From contig CM051033.1 in the NCBI GenBank assembly GCA_027627225.1, positions 49,350,516 through 49,414,515 on the forward strand: a DNA stretch of 64,000 bases, written 5' to 3'. The translations under genes were made by a program, and so were the position numbers. Below, in pieces: positions 42,646 through 55,720 of this stretch. Every line of letters starts with the position of its first letter. Positions within the stretch are counted from its first letter, which is position 1. The DNA is from Congeria kusceri (Eukaryota > Mollusca > Bivalvia > Myida > Dreissenidae). The notes below the pieces were generated by a model. That model did no database searches. It worked only from the letters and a program-made list of their open reading frames with translations, and was not told the DNA's origin.

Positions 42646-45600
42646 ATTTCGATTCTTACATAAATGGACAAATATTTTTGCAATCGTAATGAGAACTACG
42701 CTTTACTATGCTCCACTCAGAATCGAAACTTCTTTTGGCGTTGTTTATTGGTTAGTTAAACAACGATAATTGTGTTCTTTGTCTATAGAAAAATTAGCGA
42801 GTACCATGTTATAATTGTTAAATAACAATTCCGTGCATATAACAGTGTGACACTTATAGCATACCAGTAGCAGACAAAACACATATATAGTGGTTTAATA
42901 GAATATAACTGAATAACGTGTATCTTAAAGTACACTACGAGCAAGTGAACACAACTCCGTACAGAACGTGAAAATCACCAGGCAAACATAATACGTGTAT
43001 GGTATCAAATGACTGTTTCGACAGCGATTTCAATGCTCAGTACATGTAACGTTTTTTTTTACATTACAAATAAGGCTATTCTACATGTCCACTTATTATA
43101 TATATAATAAACAGACTGTTAAGCGGTGTTGCTAAATGCGTTTGCAAAGAATAAACCATAAAAACTAACGTTTCACGTTAAAGTGTTGTCATGACTTTCA
43201 TTTTAAATGACACGGAAACAATATCTGCAAAATATGTTTGGTATATATGTATATAAGAAAGCACTTCACACAAGCAAGAAAGCTCTGATTGGCGCCACAT
43301 AATGTCAGGAAAATAAATGATAACGTTTAAATATTCCTGGCTCGCTATCCTGGGGGCCGTATCTTAATAATTCTGAAGACGTCGGTTATATAATATTACA
43401 CGCTAGATTACTTTCACGAATATGCGTTCGATGCAAACGCATTCATTCACTGAAATACCAATTTAATTGCTAGAATAAACGGTAAAATGCTATACATGTT
43501 TGTTACGCTGAAAGGATCATGTCGTCAATAATTGTATATTGGAAGAATCCTAAGAAATGGCATCGTCGTCTATATTAATCAGGCAATATCCTGCTAAGAC
43601 TCAAACCAGAGCTTAAACAATAATAATAACACTAACAATAATAAACAATTTATCGCATACATTCCTCATTAGCCTTGATTGTACAATTAAGTGCGCATCA
43701 CAACATATAAAGACATATTTCAACATTACAAGCCAATCAAATCTGATGCAGTCACTTTAAGTAAACACTCCAAAACATACTCACTGCTGCATTGCAAATA
43801 CCGTTTTAATATCAATTATTCGCTTAAAATGTATTATATTGTTCGGACACATTAACCTGACATTCGCTAACTCGATTAGCATAAATTACATAAATTGCTT
43901 GAATTGTTTTCTATATTTGTACTCGGTTTTGTTCGTGCACGAGTGTCACGAGTTTAATGATTGCATAACATCGTTTTTAGTGTGATACTCGTTTATCGAT
44001 TTAACCAGTACGGAAACTAATACAAAGTATGTTCGTCGTAATGTATAAATGTTAGGTTAATGTTTCCGAGATATACATTATCAGCATCACAGTTGGTTTA
44101 CACATTCTTAATAGCAACGTTCTGGTTTTACCCCGTTACTGACATCACGGATATATCAGCATCATGGTTTAATTTAGTATACTAGTAGCTGACAATATAT
44201 AGAGAATTTATTTGTCAGAATTAATGCTTTCATAACATTAACAATTATACCAATTGAAACTGCATGTTTTAACCATCAATGGTGTGCGCTATTTTTTTTA
44301 GAGACTTCAGTTGTGTATGAAACATTTCGTGACATTGGTATACGCTTACTTGATCAGATAATATAACGCTGCCATTACGGCAAAATGGTACTTACACATA
44401 CCTCCTATACAAGTGTTGTCGCTAATTATAGTTCTCCAGAAATATTTCGCAATAAATAAATAAAATAGTAATAATTATCATTAAAGAACCGTAGATGCCC
44501 ATTACATGAGAATATAAGACATAAGAGATCGTTTAAGCGATATTTTACACACATGTAAAATTTGACATTGTATGGAAAATGAATCGACACATCTCTACTG
44601 AAGTAAGATCCACGTCTCTCGGCTCGAAGATCATACCTAAAATGTATTGATTGACAAATGAACATACAATTTAAGTTTAAGGTTAGCTCAAATGTGTAGT
44701 ACTTAACTAATTCATCTCATAGGATAAAGCCAATGAAAGTAACTGTCATGTACTTGTACATGTATTTCAACATTTAGCAGAAAAACACTATGCTAGAACG
44801 ATTAGGTTCTTTGAATGCATATTTAAATTAGTTCCATATATAGAACATTACAAATTGAGAATAGTAAAGATATCCACATATGGTAAATGCAGAGAAATGT
44901 GTTCATTCCGGTCAGATTCTTTGGAAAAATTAAAGGTCTAAATTAAGACGGCATCTATCATATTCCGGGTTTGTATTCCAATAACGATGCCATTCTCTAT
45001 GTTGCCATGTTCTATTTTGCAAACGGATAATACAGATTCCGGTTGCAGGAATCTAATGATAGTACAGTTACCGATAAATGCGACTGGTTGTCTATATATC
45101 AACAATGCCAGGATAACAAGTAAACGAGTAACATACGTGAGAATGCAGTAGATAGCAGATTTAAAATCGTAGAGGTGGCTAAGGGTCGCATTTTTTCAAC
45201 ATAAAGTATAACGGTTGTTAAATAACTGATTTGAAAACATCGTAAATACATAATAGGTAGTGTGTTCTTCAAATTCAGTTGACGTTGGATGGCTGAACAC
45301 TAGATTTAACAAATTGAGCTTGACGAATAAAATGAAAATACCAGATGTGGTCTATTTGCACTGTATTCCTATGCATTATTCGACAGCATCATATTTTGAT
45401 TTGGAGATTTGTTTTCAGTTAAATTACGATCCATTTGATTGCCATATTCTCATTATTCTATTCTTCATTAACTCAGTTTTGTTTGTCCTTTCTCCATACA
45501 GATGTATCTTTTAACACCACGAGGTTTTGCACATTAATCATGATGGGATTTATTCTGATTTAAAGCACTGACAAATGTGCTATCTAAAAGCAATGTAAAA

Positions 45601-46856
45601 TGAAATGTATCTCATGGCGTTGGATTTAACTTTGTAAGGTCAAAAATAAGATTAATGCAAACCTATAATAAATGGTTTGATTCCAAATTGTGTGGGCATT
45701 CTCAAATACAAACTGTGAACTTGCTTTGAATAGAAAAATAGCACTTTTGACGTGAACTTTAGCTTACAACTGATCGCCAGCAGAAACGAATACATAATCA
45801 GGGATTTACCGAAGTTTATAAGCACATCTGTATTAGTTACGGTCCTGATGATTATTTATCGCAGTTGCAATTAACGTATCTATGATTGGACCAGCGCAAA
45901 CATTGATCGTTAGCTAAGCTCATGCAACCATGAGAACAGGATTAAAACCTTGAGGAAAGCACACGAAGATCTATTGTAAAGTAACATCTGTTATTAACAT
46001 TGAAACACTGAGAAGATTCGTAAATATAGATGATAATATTGCAATATCTAAGTTGTACCCATTTTACAAACAATACTTTTCCTTAATAATGATATAAATG
46101 ATAACCCAAATACACGAATTATATTATATTATTATGCTAATACTAATGCACAGTACATAGATTACAATCTCGGAATGCTGTACTTTTGGCAAACAACACG
46201 AATAGTTGTTCAATGAATACTGAAAATATACGATTTAAGGGTTTACATTCAGCGAATACAATAAAATCGATTGGAGCATGAACATTACACGAATTGTGCC
46301 ATAATAATGTCATATGTATATTGTTTAGCAGTGCATTACATGTCCGTGAGACGAAGGGATTTTTTTTTTTTAATCCAATAAAAATTTTTATTTTGCACTT
46401 TGTTTTTTAAGTCCAATGCTTATCCTGGGACGTAAAAATGCTGTTGTGTTAGTTGTTTGTACATTGTACATACTGCACATTTAAATAATATTTGAAAAGC
46501 ACATTATGCCAGGATAAAGCACGTGTTAATTATAACAAGTATGACATTGGAATACATGACAATACAAAAGCAATGATATTGCTGAAACTATTTCAGTACA
46601 ATATGTATCCACGTTATAATCAATGCGCTTGACGGCATTAAAATAACTTACACGTTTGCTTAAGTTATAAAATTACAAGTTTTACAAGTTTACAAGTTTA
46701 TTTCCATTCGTAAACAAAGGCCTCCGGCCCAAAATACATGTCAATATAATAACATAATACGATAAGTAGGAGAGTTGTGTCACGTTCATGTATAATGCAA
46801 TACAATCAAAATGTAATAAACAGTTTCAGTTGAATAGGAAAAATAGTAACACAATA

Positions 46857-47450
46857 TTAAGTATTTTGAGAGTTAACAATTTGTAGGAGATGATATATAT
46901 AACATGATACTTGTTTTATTTTTGCTTCGTCATTAGAACCCATTATATTAAAAAAATCATGTATCGAATTACCAGCTCTATACCATGAAGATAAATATCT
47001 TAATCTTATTTCATTATATTTATTGCAATGAAAAAAGGCATGATATTCGCAATCCAAAACATGATTTTCATCGGTTGAACAGAGGTTGCATATTCTATTT
47101 TCTTTTAGTATATTATTATGTCTGCCCAATTCGATTGATAACTTGTGGTTTGAAGATCGAAATTTTGACATAGCAATTTTATATTTTCTTGGTGTATCAA
47201 TTGTTAGATATTTTTCTGTATTAAGTAAGCTTTTATAATGTTTATAATAATGACATCGACTTGAGTTTGATACATCATCGTGCCATTTTTCTGTACAGCA
47301 ATCAATTACACGTTGTTTAAAATTTGATAGAAATATGTTTTTATCTCCAACATCCTGGCTAATCCAAACATATCCAAACATATCCAAACCCATATATAAA
47401 TAATAAATGTCGAATTTTCGTTGCCCAACATGTCCGACCAGATTCATCAA
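46857..47450 (-). pseudogene. LINE ORF2, C-terminal zinc-knuckle region
   Basis: This is the continuation of the reverse transcriptase protein in another frame. After GYVWISQDVGDKN it carries helices and a cysteine/histidine cluster, RICNLCSTDENHVLDCEYH, of the CxxC..H..C type common at the ends of CR1/L2/Jockey ORF2 proteins. The stop is at 46,857-46,859. Its first ~30 codons overlap the preceding frame and are not real. Confidence 0.8.
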
Positions 47451-49500
47451 GAGATTTAAGTAATAAATAGCAATTTCTAGGATAACGATGAGACGGCATT
47501 TGAAGTAAACTACACCAATATCGTATACAATTTGTATAATAGGTTACACATAGTGGTAATCTACCGCATTCACCCAGAACTATACAATTGTTTGTGGTCT
47601 TCTTTAGTTTAAGGTACCGTTTACAAAACATAAGGTGAATAGATTCGACAGTCTGTTCATATTCAAACCCCCATATTTGTGACCCATTACAAAGTATTGG
47701 CGTAATCATCGAGTCAAATAATTGAAACATTTCATTTAGTGGAAAATGACCAAATGGCTTTTGAAATTTGTAAATTGAAAAGATACCCTTTTGTGCCTGA
47801 ACAGCTAACTTATTAAGTGCTAAGGTCCATGATAGGGAGGGAGTAAACAAAAGTCCCATGTATTTATAACAGGATGTTATTTTTACTTGTTTTCCACGAA
47901 AATACCAATTTTCAATATTCTTAAGTGGTCCACCATTGCGAAAAACTATTATCTCAGTTTTATCAAAATTAACTTCCATACCAGTGTCCTGACAAAAAAT
48001 ATCAATATAATTTAGCTGCTCTTGCAGCTTTTGTACAGTTTCTGCGCAATTAGCAATATCGTCAGCAAACATTAAACAAATAATATCGGGGATTTCATTT
48101 GTAATAAAGATGCCGGTACCACATTTTTCACGTAAAAGGGTAGATAACTCATCGATAAAAAGAGCAAAAATTGTCGAACTTGTCTTATCTCCCTGACGGG
48201 TCCCGATGTTACATGGAAACCAACTAGTTACTACGTGCTCACCGTTTTTATTATCACAATCGGACATAATATTTTTGTTAGATAATTTAACACAAGATTT
48301 TAAGTTACTATACATTGCTTTTAGAGTACTTAAGAAGTTGCCATGTAGGCCTTTTCTTTCCAAACACTTAAATAATTTAAAGTGGTCAATTTTATCAAAT
48401 GCTTTACGGAAGTCAACATACAAACAATAAAACCTGCCTTTCTTTTTGGATAGGTATTTTTGTATCATAGCTTGTAGACAGAATATATTATCAATTGCCG
48501 AATACCCATGTCGAAAACCTGCTTGCGATTCATCAAATTTATTGTAGTTCTCGGCCCATGTATATAGTCGTTTATTAATAATTTCAGAAAATATTTTGTA
48601 CATTGTGTTTGTAATTGATATGCCCCTGTAGTTACCTGCGTCGTTAAGTGATCCCGATTTAAATATGGGGCAGATAACACTTGTACCCCATGACTGTGGG
48701 AAATATCCACTTTCTAAAATTTTGTTAAATAGTACACAGAAATATGGCGCAATATCTGTAGCAGTATATTTATAAAATTCCGATGGTATTCCATCAATAC
48801 CACAACTTTTATTATTAAGAAGTTTTAACAATGATTGTTTTATTTCTTGCAAAGTAAAAGGTTCATTTAGTTCTCCAGCAGTTTCGTCGATGAAGTCATT
48901 ATTGTAATTGATATCAATTCCCGTCGCGTTTTCATCAAACAGTAATTTAGAGAAGTGTGATTGCCACTCATCGGGAGAAATAACTGAATCTAAGCAAGGC
49001 TTTACGTTAGCACGTTTAATCATTTTCCAAAAATTCTTAGCATTATTTCTAGTTTCATATAAAGCTTTTCGTTCCCGAATTTGGTAATTTACTATCTTTG
49101 TTTTACAAGTGTTTTTAAAATCGTTTCTTTTTTCTTTATACTCACGTAAGTGGTTTTCTATGTTAGATTGTCTAAATTTGCGTAGCGCAACGTATTTAAT
49201 ACTTTTTTTTTCATCACATTCTGAGTCCCACCAGTCGGGTTGTGATGTATTAGATGCGAATGATCTAACTTTCATATGCTCGCCTGCATTCATATACAAT
49301 GATGTTATGTGTTTTATTGCCTCATCAATATTAGCATTAATATAATTTCTTATAATATCACCATTTGTATACAGCGTACGTTTAAAATTTGACAGGAATT
49401 CAGTTATTTTACTTTCGCGCCATTTAAGACGACTAAAATGGTTGGTACTAATACATGAAATATTTGTGCGTTCTTTGGGACATATTTTTTGGTAATTCAA
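47359..49500 (-). pseudogene. LINE ORF2, reverse transcriptase domain
   Basis: 713 codons. The fingers/palm motifs appear in order: CGIDGIPSEFYKY (residues ~233-245), VICPIFKSG and NYRGISI (~275-296), AGFRHGYSA, YVDFRKAFD (361-369, first catalytic Asp), GTRQGDKTSS (432-441), FADD (478-481, paired catalytic Asp), then a KTEIIVF and YKYMGLLF thumb region. All catalytic residues are intact. The enzyme copies element RNA at the nicked target site. The frame runs off into a stop at 47,359, because a 10-bp word is present one time too many at 47,362-47,390. Confidence 0.95.
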
Positions 49501-50356
49501 GATTGCAAGTTATAGGAAAATGATCCGATTCATCCCTGTCTAGTACAGTGAAGTTCTTTATGACGATATAAAAAAGTTCAGGCGATGCAAGCATATAATC
49601 CACTACGCTTGATCCATCATTGGAAAAACATGTAAATTCACCCATTTTATCTGAATCAAATCGACCATTTAATATGTGGAAATCGAATATACTACAGAGA
49701 TTAGAAAGAGATCGTCCAAAATTATTTCCGATAGTATCTTTATTTTGTCTTAGAATTTCAAAATTGCTTCTTTCATACTCAGTATCCCCATAAATATAAT
49801 CCAAGTTATCGCATGGTATGTAATCGAGATAATCTTTGGTTCTGCAATTAAAGTCACCGGTCAGAAAAAGTGATGCATTTTGATAATCTAATCTGATTTT
49901 TTCTAAATCATCATTAATTTTTGCTATACCGTCGTGATAATCGCTATTTATGTAGATCGGTGACCCTTCAGGAGATACATAGGTAAAATACATAATAACA
50001 TCGTTCATATTGTACAATCTTGAAAACGAAAAATAAAGTACAACACAATCAATAAATTCGCAGTAAATCTGTTTAACAATGTTAAGCGATTCTGATGTAT
50101 TACGTATAAACACACTTATACCACCACTATTTCTAATTGAATTGGGTTTACGCTTTCTAACATAATCGTAACAGCTAAATCCATTTAATAAATCTTTAAA
50201 TTCACCTGAAAAATTACCCCATGTTTCACACAAATTAATAATGTCAAAAGCTTGTAAATAACATCTCAACTCGTTATTGTCTTGGTGTTTATTTAACCCA
50301 GCAATGTTCCACGAGAAAATACTGTAGCTGTCAGTGTGTTGACCTTGGCCTAATTC
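49448..50356 (-). pseudogene. LINE ORF2, endonuclease domain
   Basis: A frame of 302 codons directly after the ORF1 stop and in the same frame. Motifs of the APE-type endonuclease, in order: FSWNIAGLN near the start, NLCETWG, GGISVFIRN, LTGDFNCR (catalytic Asp/Asn), VVDYMLASPEL and DESDHFPITC (the terminal His). This enzyme nicks target DNA to prime reverse transcription. No ATG stands near its beginning. The frame ends at 49,448, overlapping the reverse transcriptase frame by 52 bases. A run of six A on the minus strand (49,490-49,485) is the probable site of a 1-base indel. Confidence 0.9.
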
Positions 50357-50857
50357 CTACCCGAATAGTGATTGGCTCTGCGTGACGTCATTTTCGTAGT
50401 TGTCATCGGAGTTGTTCGATTCAAATCCGGACGTTCGGTAGGCGTTTCCATCATTTTCGGTGACGAATAATACTGGCGAATTGTCACTTTCGGAAATACC
50501 ACGTGCTAATCCATTCTGGTGTACAGCCAATCGATTTCTGTCATCGTTGTTTTGGTCAAACCCACGTGGTTGGTGAGCACGTGGTTGAAAGTTCCTACGT
50601 GTACCGATGCGTTCGATAGACTGCGTTTCATCGTTGAATTTATATATGTCACTGTTTATGTACAGCTTGTCAAATCGCATAGATGCATAATTGCCGTTAT
50701 TCCTTTCAGTAATCATGCGTTCACCAAGCTTTTGTCGATGTCGCTTAACCCTAGTTGAAAAATCCCTCTGCACTGAGAATGGTGAATTTGATGTAAAAAC
50801 AGATTTAGCTTTGTTGAAAATATGGTCACAGTCCTTGACATTATATTTGCAATACCT
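50357..50857 (-). pseudogene. LINE ORF1 protein, C-terminal fragment
   Basis: An open frame of about 166 codons without a start, cut at its N-terminus by the element's truncation. It contains SPFSVQRDFSTRVKRHRQKL and NYASMRFDKLYI. This resembles the C-terminal domain of L1/CR1-type ORF1 proteins, in which a basic helix is followed by a short beta segment with an FDKL or YDKL motif. ORF1 proteins bind element RNA and act as chaperones in the ribonucleoprotein. The last ~60 residues are Asn/Asp-rich and low complexity. The frame ends in TAG at 50,359-50,357, and the endonuclease follows in the same frame without a gap. Confidence 0.7.
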
Positions 50858-51114
50858 TTACTTTAATATGGTACAGTTACATAGTGTCGATAGCATTAGT
50901 GTACTCTGACTAAAACATATGGTAGACACGTACCCAATCATAACTGTCTAGCTAAAATACATTAGTAATTTGCCTGCTTCATATTTCAATTATGCTGCCA
51001 TTTTACGGCTCTAATATCTCTAATTTGAACGAGTCTGGTTACAATTATCTAGCAATGATGTGTCTGGTATACGCACTCTTATGATATATGAAACTCAATA
51101 GTAATATAAGTATA

Positions 51115-51448
51115 ATAATAATGAAACTCCAGAAACATCACCAGGAGAGAAACTTTTATAAACATACGTTGGTCCTTTATTTGGGGCAAGTGACCAATTG
51201 CCTATACAATACAGAACAATACACTTAACAAAACACAAAACATAAACATGATTTGAACTAGGGTCACCGCCTTGGAACGGTAAGTGCAAAGGATTCGGGG
51301 TTTATACCGGTTTAAAGGCATGCCGAACCTCACACTAAGCCCAGAATTAATCACAATACACGCACTGGTAAATAACACTTAACCTCATATCATTGTGATT
51401 CAAATTAAATAGTAATGAAAGAAAATATTAATTCAATTGAATTATAAG
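51115..51448 (-). mobile_element. SINE-like interspersed repeat, copy 2
   Basis: Matches 5,586-5,912 end to end, at lower identity in the middle. The minus strand has a box-B-like gttcaaatc at about 51,260, with cttaccgttccaaggcggtg just before it. It lies between the LINE and the resumed U3 sequence. There is no coding frame; the 64-aa ORF covering it is part of the repeat. Confidence 0.6.
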
Positions 51449-53711
51449 TTTATTACCGCACATAGAAGTAAAAATCATTTTATTTATTATTTTTCTATAT
51501 GCATGTACATGCGGTTAACAATACTTGTACATTAAAGCGTATTTATTTATTTCCGTTTGAATGCTTTGGAAAATCGATCCGCTAAATGAATAATCTGTAT
51601 ACAAAAACCTGCATTGGTAGGCATCTATATTATAACAAGAACATTAATGCGAACTTATCGTCTGGCTCGCCATCTCGAGGGTCAAGTGTTGGAAGAGTTT
51701 CAGATATATAATAAGACCCTACGGATACATACTGCGCCTTTTTATTTTTTAAATTTTTTACATTTTATCGAACATCCAACACAATTTAACCGTATTCTCA
51801 TAAACTTCATCTACTGAATATTTCGGAAGAATTTGAGAAAAACGCCTTTATCGTATTTGCAAAGCCATATCATGTACTTTAGCCCGGTTGGCAATCGTTA
51901 ATACGTTTACTTTTCACCTGGATACTGACGCCATGTCATTGAATTGCTAATGTAAATTTCGTCGTATTCTAGTTTCTTTGTATGAAGCTATTTATAAAGT
52001 AAAAGTAAAAATAAGAACGCATTTCAGAGAACTTGATTTGTATTAATCAATGTATTCTAATACTGACATTTATTATAATAATCTACTTTGATAATTATTC
52101 CCTAAAGCTATTCTGGTAAATTCGAACGTTTAAGTAATTACAGTTCTTCAGACAATACTTGACGGGACAACATTTACTGTTATACAAATAAGATAATTAG
52201 CCCGAAGTTATGACTAATGTATTCGTCCTTCCAAACAATCAACAATCTTACATAAATTAATCGAACTTTATCGTATCGACAACTACTCAGTTCGATATCA
52301 AACTCATGTAATAAAAATTACTCTGGTGACAAAATTCAACTGATGTACACGACTATTATTAAATGTTCTGCAATCCAGAATGGCCAGAATAATGGCCAAA
52401 TCAATTCTCGTTTTGGTAAATTCGTATTCTAAAATCAAACGATTGTACGATCATATTTTAGGTTGATAAGAAGTTTAATCTTTTAATAGAATATGTGATA
52501 AATAATAAAAATATGGAATACGTCTAATTTTGTTATATTTGATCACACTTTATCAACATTCAGGAATACCTTAAACGGGTTCTTTAACATATATCAGCTC
52601 TGCGAGAAGACCATAATAACCGGGTTTTTTTTTAAATACGAATATTTGGTATATGAACACATGCATACTTAAAATTAACATTTGTAAGAAAATCTCCAAT
52701 CATATAAGCATCCATCCAAAAGCAGTTACGCAAATCTGATTTACTTTCTAGTTGCTGATTTGCATACATGTGTTGCATTTACTTTCTCCTAAAATGTTGC
52801 AGGACGCAGAAAGAGTACGATTCGAAAATGTACCATTTGTTCAATTTCGTTCCATTTCTTTCATTGTACAGACAAAGACGGATGAGAATTGGTAATGGTG
52901 CCTACATATCGTTAATTCAGAAAGGCGAATTCATTTTGATTATGTACTTTGGTATATTATACATATCTGACAAAGAACACCAACTATCAGCTTATCTCAT
53001 AAATCGAATATTGTATCATTTCCTACTATTTTGGGACTTCTGATGTAGCATCCGGTTGCAGAAATATATTAATAAGTGATAATAATGTTAACAATAAATG
53101 GGAGAGAGACAAACGTGTCTTTGCAGAAGGTTTGAGGGTTGCCAAATTGGAGATAGGGCTAAAATACTAATAATACATGAAACCACAAAATGTTGTGGTT
53201 GCACAATACATTAAACGAGCAATAACAACGAAATTACCACCAGTGCGTTTATTGCATTGAACCGAATGGCCTTGACATATTATGAAACAATATCTACACA
53301 TTATTAAACTATAACTTTCACAATTGTGCAAGAACCCTGGCCTGCTGGTAACACACTTGCTTTAAAGCCCATGTATCGCAATCGTGTATACATACCATAG
53401 CAATAATGCATTTGAGCAATACAATTCGGGACTGATGACGATAATCGTAGCATAAATGTCACACGGAAGGAATATGGTGCATCGTAGCGCATTAGGCATT
53501 GTCTTACTTAGACATCTGGCCATGAATCTTTGGTTTGCATTATCAACGGAAGGTCTCTTGGTACAGAGAAATCATTTTATATTGTGAAAATCGTGATTTT
53601 TAAAATCATTTTTATGTGTTCTGTCAGGATTTATCTCGAAGCTAGTCGGTGATGAATGTGATAATATCACAATGAAACGTGCATGGGTATGGAGTAAATT
53701 TCTTGCAATCC

Positions 53712-53713
<2 letters not shown>

Positions 53714-53746
<33 letters not shown>
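53714..53746. repeat. Short (AGT)n tract
   Basis: About eleven AGT units, directly after the U3 block that matches 26,340 and 37,240. It is followed by a GC-richer unidentified stretch (53,770-53,900: gcgccgcgccacgcccc and ggcgcctcgtgccc), which I cannot assign. Confidence 0.95.
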
Positions 53747-53748
<2 letters not shown>

Positions 53749-53991
53749 CTATTTGTTTTATCTATACCTAATCAGCTAGGCGCCGCGCCACGCCCCTTTA
53801 TTGATCCATTACCCTGCCCTTTTTAAAGGCAATTGGCGCCTCGTGCCCTCTTATTTATCGACTCTATTGACCTTAATCAGGGCCCTACGTGATGGCATTT
53901 TATGGTATATTAATCAGTGACCAACTGATAAGATCAGCAGTAGAGGCAGTAAACTTACGATTTAGTGTAAAGATAGGCATACAATAAAAAC

Positions 53992-54197
53992 ATGTTAGTA
54001 GTAGTAGTATTATTATTATTAGTAGTAGTAGTAGTAATCGTAGTAGTAATCGTCGAAGTCGTAGTAGTGGAAGTTGTAATAGTAGTTATAGTAGTAATAG
54101 TAGTAGTAGTAGCAGTAGTAGTAGTAGTAATAGTAGCAGTAGCAGTAGAAGTAGTAGTAATAGTAGTAGTAGTAGTAGTAATAATAATAGTAGTAGC

Positions 54198-54235
<38 letters not shown>

Positions 54236-54435
54236 AAGTAGTAGTTGCAGTAGCAGTAGTGGTAGTAGTTGTTAATGTTTTTGTTATTGTAATAATAGTA
54301 GTAATAGAAGTCGTGGTAGTAGTAGAACAAGAAGAAGAAGAAGAAGTAGTAGTAGTAGTAGTAATAGTAGTAGTAGTAGTAGTAGTAGTAATAGTAGTTG
54401 TAGAAGTAGTAGTGGTAGTAGCTGTAGTAGCAGTT

Positions 54436-54474
<39 letters not shown>

Positions 54475-54684
54475 ATAGAAGTAGCAGTAGTAGTAGAAGT
54501 GGTAGTAGTAATAGAAGTAGTAGTAGAAACAGCAGTAATAATAGAAGTAATAGCAGTAGTGGTAGTAGGTAGTCATCGTAGTAGTGCAAGTTGTAATAGT
54601 AGATATATTACTAATAGTAGTAGTAGTAGTAGTTGTAGTAGTAGTAGTAGAAGTAGTAGAAGTAGTAGTAATAGCAGTAGTAGC

Positions 54685-54718
<34 letters not shown>

Positions 54719-54970
54719 TAAGTAGTTGTAGTATTAGTTGTAGTAGTAGTAGTAGTAGTAATAGTAGTAGTAGTAGTAGTAGTATAAGTAGTTGTAGTAG
54801 TAGTTGTAGTAGTAGTAGTAGTAGTAATAGTTGTAGTAGTAGTAGTAGTATAAGTAGTAGTGAGAGTGGTAGTACAAGTAGTAGAAGTAGTTGTTGTTTT
54901 TGTTTGTGTTGTTGTAGTAACAGTAGTAATAGAAGCAGTGGTAGCAGTAGAAGAAGAAGTAGTATTAGTG

Positions 54971-55030
<60 letters not shown>

Positions 55031-55126
55031 ATATTAGAAGTAGTAATAGTAGAAGTGGTAGTAGTGGTAGTAAATGTCATAGTAGCAGTATTAGTAGTAG
55101 TAGTATTAGTAGTAGTAGTAGTAGTT

Positions 55127-55216
<90 letters not shown>

Positions 55217-55445
55217 AGTAGTAGTAGGATTTGTATTATTAGTACTATTTTTAGTACTATGAACAGTAGTAGTAGTAGGATTTGTATTATTAGTACTATT
55301 TTTAGTACTATGAACAGTAGTCAGTAGTAGTAGTAGGATTTGTATTATTAGTACTATTTTTAGTACTATGAACAGTAGTAGTAGTAATAGCAGTTATTGT
55401 AGTAGTAGTAGTAGTAGTAGAAGTAGTAGTCGTAGTAGTAGTGAC
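53992..55445. repeat. Giant imperfect (AGT)n microsatellite, ~1.45 kb
   Basis: Almost wholly AGT units with scattered aat, tgt, agc, agg and aga variants, and several long pure cores. At 55,218-55,385 a 51-58 bp word (ggatttgtattattagtac..tactatgaacag) occurs three times, set between AGT runs. The tract ends in an (AT)n run. All long ORFs here (409, 353, 155, 101 codons) are frame translations: Val/Ser, Thr/Tyr and Leu homopolymers with no protein features. U1 has no repeat at this position. Confidence 0.95.
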
Positions 55446-55720
55446 ATATATATATATATATGTTGTACAAAGTACCAGTACATAATTGTACACTCACATA
55501 AACATACACCAATCAATTCCGCTGATGTCGTGGGCAATTACTTATACATGATGTCTGACTAAATACCAAATAACAGCTGATAGGCATATTAACGTCAGGC
55601 TTAATGCGATTCTAACACTAGGATGTGTTATTTAAGGAATAAATCAATTATCTTCAAGAAACCGTTATGGAAGCCTCTATACAGAACTTTCTGTCGACAT
55701 TTGCAGACTATTTATCTAAA

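Larger units (their letters stand above)
40801..43199. other. Inter-unit region with a V-type fragment
   Basis: The segment 41,260-41,780 shares words with V1/V2 and U1 (gataacttttaatagtcgtctg, attgcaaataccaatttta, gtgtcggcgttgaatac, cttggcgttggattgg, cagtaggcccat). It therefore looks like a further partial unit. The rest is AT-rich without genes, apart from the tandem and foldback repeats listed separately. Confidence 0.5.
46670..50870 (-). mobile_element. 5'-truncated CR1/L2-type non-LTR retrotransposon
   Basis: Read on the minus strand, the order is: C-terminal part of ORF1, apurinic-type endonuclease, reverse transcriptase, zinc-knuckle tail, a short 3' UTR and a 3' tail of acttgtaa repeats (46,671-46,700). 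No poly(A), LTR or RNase H is seen. The 5' limit is where the ORF1 frame closes (about 50,857); U3 sequence resumes further right. The order of domains and the repetitive non-poly(A) tail fit CR1/L2/Jockey-group LINEs. Two frameshifts and an in-frame stop show it is inactive as it stands. It was inserted into U3 between blocks that are continuous in U2. Confidence 0.85.

Noticed and set aside
46985..47173. Plus-strand ORFs across the LINE (46,985-47,173; 48,206-48,430; 49,109-49,345; 50,519-50,758)
   Set aside because: They are antisense shadows of the minus-strand LINE proteins.
53992..55327. ORFs of 409, 353, 155 and 101 codons, and ~130-codon ORFs at 37.4-37.8 kb
   Set aside because: They are homopolymer translations (Val, Ser, Thr, Leu, Tyr) of AGT microsatellites, open in several frames and on both strands at once.
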